DNA of 64,000 nucleotides, from assembly GCF_041916975.1 (NCBI RefSeq), contig NZ_JAYRYK010000001.1, forward strand, positions 1,612,001 to 1,676,000. The letters are read 5' to 3'. The notes beneath the pieces were generated by a model. That model was given only the letters and a program-made list of their open reading frames with translations. It was not told where the DNA came from and ran no database searches. Positions within the stretch are counted from its first letter, which is position 1. Each line of letters starts with the position of its first letter. The position numbers and the translations under genes were made by a program. This DNA comes from Sphingosinicella sp041916975 (GTDB lineage Bacteria > Pseudomonadota > Alphaproteobacteria > Sphingomonadales > Sphingomonadaceae). This document shows positions 49,059-57,649 of the stretch, one piece after another.

Positions 49059-49777
49059 GCCGCATCTCCCGCAAGCCGCGCCCGCCGCGCGGCGATGCGC
49101 TGCTCGGCGATGATCGCGCGCATCCGCATCAGCACCGCCGCTGCCATCAGCAGGCCGAGTCCGGCGGCGCTCGTCAGCAGCGGATAGAGCATGTCAGGAT
49201 GGATGCTGGAGCCCCGGAGCGTGATCGAGGCGGATTGGTGCAACGTGTTCCACCATTCCACCGAAAACTTGATGATCGGCAGGTTGATGAGGCCGACGAT
49301 GGCGAGCACCGCCGCCGCCCGCGCCCCCCGGCTGCGCTCGTCGAACGCGCCTGCAAGCGCGACAACGCCCAGGAAGAGGAAAAACAGCACCAGCATCGAA
49401 GTGAGCCTGCCGTCCCAAACCCACCATGTGCCCCACGTCGGGCGGCCCCAGATCGATCCTGTGAGCAGGCAAACGCCCGCATAGACCGCGCCGACCGGCG
49501 CCAGCGCCTCCAGCGCCACCTCGGCGAGCGGATGCTTCCACACGAGGATGGTGATCCCCGCGATGCCGAGCCCGAGGTAGCTCCCCATCGAGATCCACGC
49601 GGTCGGTACATGCAGGTACATGATGCGCACGCTTTCGCCCTGCAGATAGTCGGGCGGCGCGCGGAACACGCCCCACCACAGCCCCGCCGCTGTCAGCACA
49701 AGGCCGAGCGCGAGCGCCACCACCGTCAGCGGGCGGGCAATCGTCAGAAACCGGGCAGGATTTGCGAACCGATGCAT
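49055..49777 (-). CDS. ccmC: Haem exporter/handling protein CcmC
   Basis: A 240-aa protein with six transmembrane helices and the WWD motif (RPTWGTWWVWDGRLTS), plus two conserved His regions (MYLHVPTAWIS and WWNTLHQSASI). It loads haem onto CcmE. It is the first gene of the run in this window. The ccmA and ccmB ABC-transporter genes are not upstream, where a divergent peptidase lies. Confidence 0.95.
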   Translation of the reverse strand: MHRFANPARFLTIARPLTVVALALGLVLTAAGLWWGVFRAPPDYLQGESVRIMYLHVPTAWISMGSYLGLGIAGITILVWKHPLAEVALEALAPVGAVYAGVCLLTGSIWGRPTWGTWWVWDGRLTSMLVLFFLFLGVVALAGAFDERSRGARAAAVLAIVGLINLPIIKFSVEWWNTLHQSASITLRGSSIHPDMLYPLLTSAAGLGLLMAAAVLMRMRAIIAEQRIAARRARLAGDAA

Positions 49778-49946
49778 CGACCTGTCTCATAAGCACTGTT
49801 TGTCACCGCCGCCAGCGCTTGCGCTTGGCGGCCTCAGGCGTCAATTATGGCGGCATGTCTGCCGTCTGGCCAAGCGAGCGCATTGTCACAGGTCAAATCC
49901 GGGTGACGCGCACGGGTGCGGCGGCGATCCCCGACTGGAGACCCCC

Positions 49947-52085
49947 ATGCTTCGTTCCTGCCTTCTCACCGGCGCCGCCGCGCTTGCCATGACCCTCGCC
50001 CTTCCCGCGTCTGCCGAAACGCCGCCACCTGCTGCTATTTCCGATGCGGCAGTCAATGCGCTGCTCGCCGAATGGACGGGCCCGAATGGCGGTGTACCGC
50101 CGTGGGATAAGGTGCAGACGCCCCTGTTCAAACCGGCGTTCGACAAAGCCTCGGCGCTGTTGCTCGCCGAGGTGGACGCCATTGCGAACAATCCTGCCAA
50201 GCCCACCTTCGCGAACACGCTCGAAGCCCTCGAAAAGAGTGGCGAAGCGCTGAACCGCCTCGCCACGCTGTTTTTCGTGATGAGCTGGAGCAAGAACGAT
50301 CCCGCGCATCAGGCCATCTCGGCAGAGCTTCTGCCCCGCTTTTCGGAGGTGGAAGACAAGGTGAACTTCAACCGCAGGCTCTTCGAGCGCGTGAAGGCCG
50401 TTTACGACGCGCGCGAAACGAGCGGCCTCAACGCCGAACAGAAGCGCCTCGTTGAAAAGAGCTACGAGAATTTCGTGCGCAGCGGGGCAAGCCAGCCGCC
50501 CGAAAAGCAGGCCGAACTCGGCAAGCTCAACCAGCAGCTCGCCACACTCTTCAACGATTTCAGCAACAAGGTGCAGGCTGACGAAGACACATGGGTCACG
50601 CTCGGCGAGGGCGATCTCGGGGGCCTGCCGCCCGCGCTCGTCGCCGGCTACAAGACGGCCGCCACGGAGCGCAAGTTGCCGGGCTATGCCGTCGTCAACA
50701 CGCGCTCGGCGGTCGATCCGTTCCTCACCTTCTCCAGCAATCGCGCGCTTCGTGAAAAAGTGTGGCGCGCCTTCATCATGCGCGGCGACAACGCGAACGC
50801 GAACAACACGCACGAAGATATCCGCAAGATCGTGAAGCTGCGCGCCGACCGCGCGAAGCTGCTCGGCTATCCGAGTCACGCGCACTGGCGCATGTCGGAC
50901 ACGATGGCGAAAGACCCGCAGAAGGGCCTCGATCTCCTCATGCGCGTCTGGCCCGCGGCCCGCGCGCGCGTCGCCGAGGAAGTGGCTGACATGCAGAAAC
51001 TCGCGAACAGCGAGGGCGCGAAGATCACGATCGAACCGTGGGATTATCGCTACTACATGGAGAAGGTGCGGAAGGCGCGCTACGACCTCGATCAGAACGA
51101 GTTCAAGAACTATTTCGAGCTCGAGAACATGATCGCCGCCTCCTACCACATGGCGGGCAAGCTCTACGGCTACAGCTTCAAGGAGATCACCGGCACGCTG
51201 CCCATGTTCCACCCGGACGTGCGCGTCTATCACGTTACGAACACGGCGGACGGCACGCACGTCGGCTATCTCTACCGCGACGATTTCGCCCGCCAGTACA
51301 AGCGTTCGGGCGCGTGGCAGAGCACCTATCGCGGGCAGGACAAGCTCGGCGGGCGCCAGCGCGACGCGATCGTTTCGAACAACAACAATTTCACGAAGGG
51401 CGCGCCGGGTGAGCCCGTGCTCATCAGCCTCGATGACGCGCGCACATTGTTCCACGAGTTCGGCCACGCGCTCCACGCGCTCGCCAACGACACCACCTAT
51501 CCCTCGCTCGGCGGCACGCCGCGCGATTTCGTGGAGTTCCCGAGCCAGGTGCACGAGAACTGGGTGCTGACGCCCGAAATCCTCGATACCTACGCGCGCC
51601 ACTACAAGACCGGCGCGAAGATGCCGCAGGCGCTGATCGACAAGTTGAAGGCCGCAGAGACCTTCAACCAAGGCTTCGAGACGGTCGAGTTCCTCGGCTC
51701 GGCCATCGTCGACATGAAGATCCACATGGACCCGTCGGGCGTGATCGAACCTGCGCAGGCCGAAAAGACCATCCTCGGCGAGATCGGGATGCCGAGGGAA
51801 ATCGTCATGCGGCACCGCCTGCCGCAGTTCGGCCACTTGTTCTCGTCGGACGCGTATTCGGCGGGTTACTATTCGTACCTCTGGTCGGACGTGATGGCGG
51901 CAGACGCGTGGGCGGCGTTCGAGGAAGCGGGCGATCCGTGGGATGCCGCGACGGCGAAAAAGTTCAAGGACATCATCCTTGCAACCGGCGACGCCATCGA
52001 CCGCGCCGAGGCATACCGTGCGTTCCGCGGTCGCGATCCGCAGGTCGAGGCGCTGCTGAGGAACCGGGGCTTTCCGACCGATTGA
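49947..52085 (+). CDS. M3 family metallopeptidase, exported (Dcp-type)
   Basis: A 712-aa zinc peptidase with a signal peptide (MLRSCLLTGAAALAMTLALPASA). The zinc motif is H503-E-F-G-H507 in TLFHEFGHALHAL, with the second-helix Glu in the FVEFPSQVHENW region. Size and the exported form match dipeptidyl carboxypeptidase/oligopeptidase F relatives that trim peptides in the periplasm. The ATG at 49947 with GGAG upstream begins the signal peptide; the longer frame is not credible. It is divergent from ccmC over 169 bp. Confidence 0.93.
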   Translation: MLRSCLLTGAAALAMTLALPASAETPPPAAISDAAVNALLAEWTGPNGGVPPWDKVQTPLFKPAFDKASALLLAEVDAIANNPAKPTFANTLEALEKSGEALNRLATLFFVMSWSKNDPAHQAISAELLPRFSEVEDKVNFNRRLFERVKAVYDARETSGLNAEQKRLVEKSYENFVRSGASQPPEKQAELGKLNQQLATLFNDFSNKVQADEDTWVTLGEGDLGGLPPALVAGYKTAATERKLPGYAVVNTRSAVDPFLTFSSNRALREKVWRAFIMRGDNANANNTHEDIRKIVKLRADRAKLLGYPSHAHWRMSDTMAKDPQKGLDLLMRVWPAARARVAEEVADMQKLANSEGAKITIEPWDYRYYMEKVRKARYDLDQNEFKNYFELENMIAASYHMAGKLYGYSFKEITGTLPMFHPDVRVYHVTNTADGTHVGYLYRDDFARQYKRSGAWQSTYRGQDKLGGRQRDAIVSNNNNFTKGAPGEPVLISLDDARTLFHEFGHALHALANDTTYPSLGGTPRDFVEFPSQVHENWVLTPEILDTYARHYKTGAKMPQALIDKLKAAETFNQGFETVEFLGSAIVDMKIHMDPSGVIEPAQAEKTILGEIGMPREIVMRHRLPQFGHLFSSDAYSAGYYSYLWSDVMAADAWAAFEEAGDPWDAATAKKFKDIILATGDAIDRAEAYRAFRGRDPQVEALLRNRGFPTD

Positions 52086-52169
52086 GCGGGCGCGGAAAGT
52101 GTCGGAGACTCTTACGAAAGTTATTGAAAATCACTCGCAAATATAGGATTCCTGCGGGACTCCGGCAGT

Positions 52170-52184
52170 TGGCACGTCACTTGC
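52170..52184 (+). promoter_or_regulatory. Sigma-54 (RpoN) promoter
   Basis: TGGCACG-TCAC-TTGC (followed by T) matches the -24/-12 RpoN consensus with correct spacing. It lies 60 bp upstream of the PEP-CTERM gene start at 52245. PEP-CTERM genes are known to be controlled by RpoN with the PrsK/PrsR two-component system. Confidence 0.85.
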
Positions 52185-52244
52185 TTCATTTCGCCTGTGT
52201 ACCGGGAAGGCATATGTCAAATGCCCCCGACGAGGAGACGAGTT

Positions 52245-52850
52245 ATGAAAAAGTATCTTCTTTCCGCCGCCGCCGTTGGCGCCGTCGCAGCGTTCAGCGC
52301 TCCGGCCAACGCCGCGCTGATCACCTGCCCGGCCGCTCACATCGCGGACGGCACGTCCAAGGTGTTCAACGGCAGCAACAGCGCCGTTTCGGCCTGCCAG
52401 TACGACAACGCCACCGGCACCAGCACGGTCGCCAACCTGACCAACATCAACGCTTCGGCCTTCTATGGTTTCAGCGACTGGACGGATAACGGCCAGACGC
52501 AGATCAACCTCGCCGACGGCGCTGGCGGTTCGGGCACTTGGACGATCAACGGCGTCGATTTCGCCGCTTACGATTACCTGATCGTGTTCAAGAACGGCAA
52601 CGGCACGCACCTGACCGCGTTCACCTTCAACGAAGAGTTCTCGTCGGGCGGCTGGTCCACACCGTTCACCGATCCGCCGTTCGACCTGCCGGGCGCGAGC
52701 AAGTCGCATGACGTGTCACACTACTCGATCGTGAAGCGCTACAACCCGACTGAAGAGCCCCCGGGCGAGGTTCCCGAGCCCGCGATGCTCGGCCTCTTCG
52801 GGCTTGGCCTGATGGGTGTCGGCATGGCGCGTCGCCGCCGCCGCGGCTGA
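52245..52850 (+). CDS. PEP-CTERM domain exported protein
   Basis: A 201-aa protein with a signal peptide (MKKYLLSAAAVGAVAAFSAPANA), a Thr/Ser/Asn-rich beta-type middle with one probable Cys pair, and a C-terminal sorting signal at 176-201: VPEP motif, hydrophobic helix LGLFGLGLMGVGMA and an Arg run. Such proteins are cut by exosortase at the PEP motif and released or attached to the cell surface, often in biofilm or floc formation. GAGGAGA precedes the ATG. The exosortase is not in this window. It has its own sigma-54 promoter and terminator. Confidence 0.93.
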   Translation: MKKYLLSAAAVGAVAAFSAPANAALITCPAAHIADGTSKVFNGSNSAVSACQYDNATGTSTVANLTNINASAFYGFSDWTDNGQTQINLADGAGGSGTWTINGVDFAAYDYLIVFKNGNGTHLTAFTFNEEFSSGGWSTPFTDPPFDLPGASKSHDVSHYSIVKRYNPTEEPPGEVPEPAMLGLFGLGLMGVGMARRRRRG

Positions 52851-52872
52851 TCAGACGGTCTTCGTCACGCAA

Positions 52873-52908
52873 ACGGGCGTCCGGAAACGGGCGCCCGTTT
52901 TGCGTTTT
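52873..52908 (+). terminator. Terminator after the PEP-CTERM gene
   Basis: An 11-bp stem ACGGGCGTCCG/CGGGCGCCCGT (one G-U) with loop GAAA, followed by TTTGCGTTTT. Confidence 0.88.
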
Positions 52909-53141
52909 AGGCGCTGCGCCTTGACGCCGCCACATTTCTCCCCCACATGCCGCCGTGACCGAACGTCGGCCGATAAGGCCCTGACGCGCCCGGCGTGATC
53001 GCTTCCTTCGGGGATTGAGCGCGCGTCTTCAGACGGTTCGGCCCACCGGCTTCCCCTCGTCACGCGGGTCGTCACGACACCGCTTCGCGTCCGCGCGCCG
53101 TTTCGGCTGCGCGGCACGGACATGTTTTTTGAAAGATTGAA

Positions 53142-54587
53142 ATGACCGATTTTCTCCAGTTCGGCTTGGGCGAGCGTATCGAAAAGGCGCTCACCGAAGC
53201 CAACTACACCGTCCCGACGCCGATCCAGCGGCAGGCGATCCCGATCCTGATGAAGGGTCATGACCTGCTCGGCATCGCGCAGACGGGCACGGGCAAGACC
53301 GCCGCGTTCGCGCTGCCCTCGCTCGATTACCTGTCGCAGACCTACAAGCCGCTGAAGGCGCGCACGTCGCGTATGCTGGTGCTGGCGCCGACGCGCGAGC
53401 TTGCCAGCCAGATCGCCGAATCCTTCCGCACCTACGGCAAGTACCTGCGCCTCACCATCACCACGGCGTTCGGCGGCGTGCCGATCGGCCGTCAGATTCG
53501 CGCGCTGCAGCGCGGCGTGGACATCCTCGTCGCCACCCCCGGCCGCCTGATCGATCTTGTCGACCAGAGCGCGCTCGATCTTTCGCAGGTCGAGGTGTTC
53601 GTGCTCGACGAAGCCGACCAGATGCTCGATCTCGGCTTCATCCATGCGCTGCGCCGCATCGTCCGCATCCTGCCGAAGAAGCGCCAGTCGCTGTTCTTCT
53701 CGGCGACCATGCCGCCCGCGATCGCCGATCTTGCCGCACAGTTCCTCACCGAACCGCAGAAGGTGGAAGTGAAGCCGCAGGCGACGACCGCCGAGCGCGT
53801 CGCGCAGCGTGTCATCCACGTGAACGCCTCGGAAAAGCAGGCTCTGCTGACGCTCCTGCTGCAGGATCTCGGCGCGGACATGGATCGCGGCCTCGTCTTC
53901 ACGCGCACCAAGCACGGCGCCGACCGCGTCGTCCGCCACCTGAAGGGCGCGGGTATCGCTTCGGAAGCGATCCACGGCAACAAGTCGCAGCCGCAGCGCG
54001 AGCGTGCGCTCGGCCTGTTCCGCTCGGGCGAAATCAAGATCCTCGTCGCCACCGACATCGCCGCGCGCGGTATCGACGTGCCGGGCGTGAGCCACGTCTT
54101 CAACTTCGAGCTGCCGAACGTGCCCGAGCAATATGTGCACCGCATCGGCCGCACCGCGCGCGCGGGCCGCGAGGGCATTGCCATCGCGCTGGTGTCGGAC
54201 GGTGACGAGCGCACGTACCTGCGCGATATCGAGCGCCTGATCCGCCAGAAGCTGGAGCCGATGCCGCTTCCCGAAAACTTCCTGACCCGCGCCGCGGCGA
54301 TCGCAAAGCCGGTCGCGCGCACCGGCGAGAACAGCGGCGACCAGCGCGGCTTCTCGCACGGCGAGCGTCGTGACGGCCGCCGCGATGGCGGCCATCGCGG
54401 GGGCCCGGGCGGCGGCCATCGCGGCGAGCGTTCCGGCGGCGGCGAACGCCGCGAAGGCGATCGTGACGGCCAGCGCCGCCATTTCGGCGCGCCCAAGCCG
54501 AAATATTCCGCAAAGCCCGCGCACGGCGGCGGCAACAGCGGCGGTCGCGGCAATCCCGGCGGCGGTCAACGCCGCCAGGGCCGCTAA
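53142..54587 (+). CDS. DEAD-box ATP-dependent RNA helicase (RhlE-type)
   Basis: A 481-aa helicase with all core motifs: Q-motif (FGLGERIEKAL to TPIQ), Walker A AQTGTGKT (46-53), PTRELASQI, DEAD (VLDEADQMLD), SAT, ATDIAARGIDVPGV and HRIGRTARAGREG. The C-terminal 90 residues are a Gly/Arg/His-rich RNA-binding tail (GGHRGERSGGGER). It unwinds structured RNA, typically in ribosome assembly or cold adaptation. The 5' region of about 230 bp after the preceding terminator holds no other gene; it may be a long leader. The Shine-Dalgarno sequence is weak (GAAAG). Confidence 0.95.
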   Translation: MTDFLQFGLGERIEKALTEANYTVPTPIQRQAIPILMKGHDLLGIAQTGTGKTAAFALPSLDYLSQTYKPLKARTSRMLVLAPTRELASQIAESFRTYGKYLRLTITTAFGGVPIGRQIRALQRGVDILVATPGRLIDLVDQSALDLSQVEVFVLDEADQMLDLGFIHALRRIVRILPKKRQSLFFSATMPPAIADLAAQFLTEPQKVEVKPQATTAERVAQRVIHVNASEKQALLTLLLQDLGADMDRGLVFTRTKHGADRVVRHLKGAGIASEAIHGNKSQPQRERALGLFRSGEIKILVATDIAARGIDVPGVSHVFNFELPNVPEQYVHRIGRTARAGREGIAIALVSDGDERTYLRDIERLIRQKLEPMPLPENFLTRAAAIAKPVARTGENSGDQRGFSHGERRDGRRDGGHRGGPGGGHRGERSGGGERREGDRDGQRRHFGAPKPKYSAKPAHGGGNSGGRGNPGGGQRRQGR

Positions 54588-54599
54588 CCCGGACTCCCT

Positions 54600-54622
54600 C
54601 CCTCTCCCCGGCGGGGAGAGGG
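54600..54622. repeat. CCCTCTCCCC-GGC-GGGGAGAGGG inverted repeat
   Basis: A perfect 10-bp inverted repeat between the convergent helicase and membrane protein genes, flanked by further CCCTC/GGGGGAG runs. It resembles a repetitive extragenic palindrome common in GC-rich genomes. It has no U-run on either strand. Confidence 0.6.
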
Positions 54623-54643
54623 TCGGGGGAGAGTGGCTGACCC

Positions 54644-55702
54644 CTACCTGTTCTTCTGCTGATATTCCTCGCGCACGCGCTGCGCGAGCCGCCCGCTCGC
54701 AATATCGTCGTAGGTGGCGATGTTGTTCGAGAGGCCGTCGGACTGCTGCCGCGCGATGCTTTCCATGTCGCCTGAATATTGCGGCAGGAAATACCAGTGC
54801 TGCGCGGGCTGGGCGTTATAAAGCGTGCGGAACTTCTCGATGATCTCGCGTTCGGCGATCATCCGGTCGCGCTGCGCCGCCGCGCCGCGCTGCGTCATGT
54901 CACTCACCTTCACCGTTTTCGGCCGCATGATGTCCCACCAGGCGAAAGGCAGCGCCGGATCGATTTTCTGCGCCTCGGCGACCATCGCGTCGCCGGCGGC
55001 CTCGCTCGGCGCGGCGCGCGCGGCGATCACCAGCAGCGTCGCATCACCCGTCTTGCGCGCCAGCGCCTGCATACCCTCCACAAGCTGCGTGCGTCCCGTC
55101 ACCGCGTTGCCGCTATCGAAGTAGAGCTGCGCCGCATCCAGCTTTTTCGGTGCATAATTCGCGTAGAGCGTCTGCATCTCGGCGAAGGCCTTCGCCGGGT
55201 TGCGCTGCGCGTTCTGGTAGACCCAGGCATTGCTGAAATGATCCTGCGCCGATTCGGGATCGTCGATGATCATCTGGGGCTGCGCCATCTCGTGGAGATC
55301 GCCCACCTGATCGCGGATCACGGCGGTATCTTCCTTGATGAGCCCGAGCTGCCGCCCCACGGCTTCGGTCGCGGACTGCCCCTGCCCCACCAGCATGAGG
55401 AGAATGAACGCCGCGGTCGCGAACAGGCCGAAGCGGAAGGCATCGCACTGCGTGCACTGCACCACCTCTTCCACCGCCGTGTCGTCCGCCGCGTTCACTA
55501 TGAACGCGCGCTGGAAACAGAGCAGCCCCGCAACCGCCGTCACCACCGCGAAGATGATCACGAGCACATCGGCGGAGAGAAATTCCGCGAAGAAGTTCAC
55601 GAGGTCGCCGAACAGGCCGACCGCACCGCCGATAAGCGCGAAGAGCGATGCTCTCGCCGGCCAGATGATCCGCTTGACGATACCGATCCGCGAGTCCGCC
55701 AT
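54644..55702 (-). CDS. Membrane protein of unknown function with TPR-like domain
   Basis: A 352-aa protein with three hydrophobic segments in the first 125 residues (ASLFALIGGAVGLFGDLV, DVLVIIFAVVTAVAGLLCF, LFATAAFILLMLVG) and a soluble C-terminal part. The latter reads as helical repeats (DHFSNAWVYQNAQRNPAKAFAEMQTLYANYAPKKLDAAQLYFDSGNA). A CTQC pair lies between membrane segments. I do not recognise the family. The ATG at 55702 gives the charged N-terminus MADSRIGIVKR; upstream frame is not credible. It is divergent from the DUF2061 gene. Confidence 0.75.
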   Translation of the reverse strand: MADSRIGIVKRIIWPARASLFALIGGAVGLFGDLVNFFAEFLSADVLVIIFAVVTAVAGLLCFQRAFIVNAADDTAVEEVVQCTQCDAFRFGLFATAAFILLMLVGQGQSATEAVGRQLGLIKEDTAVIRDQVGDLHEMAQPQMIIDDPESAQDHFSNAWVYQNAQRNPAKAFAEMQTLYANYAPKKLDAAQLYFDSGNAVTGRTQLVEGMQALARKTGDATLLVIAARAAPSEAAGDAMVAEAQKIDPALPFAWWDIMRPKTVKVSDMTQRGAAAQRDRMIAEREIIEKFRTLYNAQPAQHWYFLPQYSGDMESIARQQSDGLSNNIATYDDIASGRLAQRVREEYQQKNR

Positions 55703-55859
55703 GCCCCACTCCCTCGAATGCCGCGTCGTTTCCCTGACATAACAAGCGCGTAGCGGCGCATCCACCCCTTGCGGAAACCTTGTGTCAGGATTTTCGTGCT
55801 TTCTGCGTGGCGGCGCTATGCTAGTTGGCCGTGTGGGGGCAGGCGGTTACGGGAAAGCG

Positions 55860-56381
55860 ATGACGGTGAGGGAAAGCAGCGCGAACACCGTCCACGCGCA
55901 CGAGAGCCGCGCGCGCAGCCTTGCGAAGGCGATCTCGTGGCGGTTCGTAGGCACGCTCGATACGCTGATCCTGTCATTCCTGGTGCTCACTTTCCTCGCC
56001 CCGCATTTCGGCGTGCGCGAAACCGCGACGCAGGCCGAAAATCTGCACACGGCGGGCTACATCGCGCTTGCCGAGGTGATCACGAAAACACTGCTGTTCT
56101 TCCTTCACGAGCGCGTGTGGTCGCGGATGCGCTGGGCGGTGTGGACCGATCGGCACGGGCGCCGCATCGAAGGCCTGCGCCGCAGCGGTTCGAAGGCGGC
56201 GAGCTGGCGCATCCTTGCGAGCCTCGATACTGCGCTCCTCGCGCTGCTCTTTACCGGGCATCCGCTCACCGCGCTTACCATCGGCGGCGGCGAGGTGGCG
56301 ACGAAACTGCTTCTTTACGTGCTCCACGAACGCGTGTGGGACCGCATCCCTTATGGCCGCGCGAAGGGCTGGCACACATGA
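55860..56381 (+). CDS. Tandem DUF2061 membrane protein
   Basis: A 173-aa protein built from two copies of the DUF2061 unit: SLAKAISWRFVGTLDTLILSFLVL to FLHERVWSR, and SKAASWRILASLDTALLALLFTG to VLHERVWDRI. Each has two membrane helices and ends in the HERVWxR motif. The family function is unknown. I use the ATG at 55860 after GGGAAAG; ATGs at 55782 and 55818 are alternatives. The stop overlaps the following gene's start (ATGA), so the two are coupled. Confidence 0.83.
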   Translation: MTVRESSANTVHAHESRARSLAKAISWRFVGTLDTLILSFLVLTFLAPHFGVRETATQAENLHTAGYIALAEVITKTLLFFLHERVWSRMRWAVWTDRHGRRIEGLRRSGSKAASWRILASLDTALLALLFTGHPLTALTIGGGEVATKLLLYVLHERVWDRIPYGRAKGWHT

Positions 56382-57649
56382 CCGGGCTCGCCACCCTCGC
56401 CGATCTCGGCATCGCGCTTGCGCTCGGCCTGCTCATCGGCGTCGAACGCGGCTGGAGCGCGCGCGGCGAGCCCGCAGGCGGCCGCGTCGCGGGTTTCCGC
56501 ACCTTCGGCCTCCTCGGGCTGCTCGGCGGGCTCTCCGGGACAATGATGTCCAGTGCGCTGCTGCCGGCCGTGCTGCTCATCGCCGCCGCCGCGCTCGCGC
56601 TGGTCGCGGGCTACGTGCGCGACATGGCGAGGGATGCCAACGCGAGCGTCAGCGCGACCACGACGATCGCCGGGCTCATCACGCTCGCGCTCGGGCTGCT
56701 CGCGACGACGGATCAGGTGCTCGTCGCCTCCGTCTCGGCGGGGGTCATGGTGCTGCTGCTCTCGATGCGCGAGGAGCTGCACGCCTGGATTCGCGGTCTC
56801 AGCGCCGCCGAGGTGAAGGCGGTGGCGCGCTTCGCGCTCATCTCGATCGTGGTCTGGCCGCTGCTGCCTGACGCCGCCTATGGCCCCTATGATGCCTGGA
56901 ACCCACGCGACATCTGGCTCGTCGTCGTGCTCGTCTCGGGGCTCTCGTTTATCGGCTATGTCGCTGCAAAGCGCTTCGGCGAGGTGCGCGGCACGCTCGC
57001 CACGGCGGCGGCCGGCGCGCTCGTTTCGTCCACGGCCGCCACGGCCGCCCTCGCGCGCCGCCTTGCCGAAGGTGATGATCCGCCCGCCCCTGCCATCGCG
57101 GGCATCGCGCTCGCAGGCGCGGTGATGATGGCTCGCACGCTCGTCCTCGCCGCCGCGGTCGCGGGGTTCGTCGTGCCGACGCTGGCGTGGGTCGTGGTGC
57201 CGGGCGGGCTTGCTGCGCTCGCCGCCACGGCGTTCGTGATGCGGCACAACAAACATGCGCCCTCGCGTGCAGCGCCGATGACCTCTGCGAACCCGTTCGA
57301 CATTCTCCCCGCGCTCGGCTTTGCCGCGCTCATCGCGGGCGCAGCGCTGTTCGCGCGCTGGGCGGAGGCGCGCTACGGCGAGGCCGGGCTCGGCGTCATC
57401 ATCGCGCTCACCGGCACGTTCGACGTCGACGCCGCCACGGTTACGCTCGGCGCGCTGCCGGCGGGCAGCCTCGATCCCGTCACCGCGGGTGCGGTGCTCG
57501 GCGTGCCGATCCTGCTCAACACGGCGTTCAAGGCCGCGATCTGCATCGGACTCGCCGGCTGGCGCAAGGGCTGGGCCGCCGCCGCGACGCTGATGTTCAG
57601 CTGCGCGGCAGGCGGGATCGGCCTCGCGGCACTGGTTATTGCGGGGTAG
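56378..57649 (+). CDS. MgtC/DUF4010 family membrane protein
   Basis: A 423-aa polytopic protein. The N-terminal part is MgtC/SapB-like (LGIALALGLLIGVERGW, FRTFGLLGLLGGLSG), and the C-terminal half is the DUF4010 domain of about six more helices. Such proteins have been tied to magnesium or stress adaptation but remain poorly defined. It is translationally coupled to the DUF2061 gene and its 3' end overlaps the convergent DUF6607 gene by 14 bp. Confidence 0.85.
   Translation: MTGLATLADLGIALALGLLIGVERGWSARGEPAGGRVAGFRTFGLLGLLGGLSGTMMSSALLPAVLLIAAAALALVAGYVRDMARDANASVSATTTIAGLITLALGLLATTDQVLVASVSAGVMVLLLSMREELHAWIRGLSAAEVKAVARFALISIVVWPLLPDAAYGPYDAWNPRDIWLVVVLVSGLSFIGYVAAKRFGEVRGTLATAAAGALVSSTAATAALARRLAEGDDPPAPAIAGIALAGAVMMARTLVLAAAVAGFVVPTLAWVVVPGGLAALAATAFVMRHNKHAPSRAAPMTSANPFDILPALGFAALIAGAALFARWAEARYGEAGLGVIIALTGTFDVDAATVTLGALPAGSLDPVTAGAVLGVPILLNTAFKAAICIGLAGWRKGWAAAATLMFSCAAGGIGLAALVIAG

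Noticed and set aside
54600..54622. Intrinsic terminator after the helicase gene
   Set aside because: The inverted repeat is strong, but neither strand has a U-run after it, so it is listed as a repeat only.
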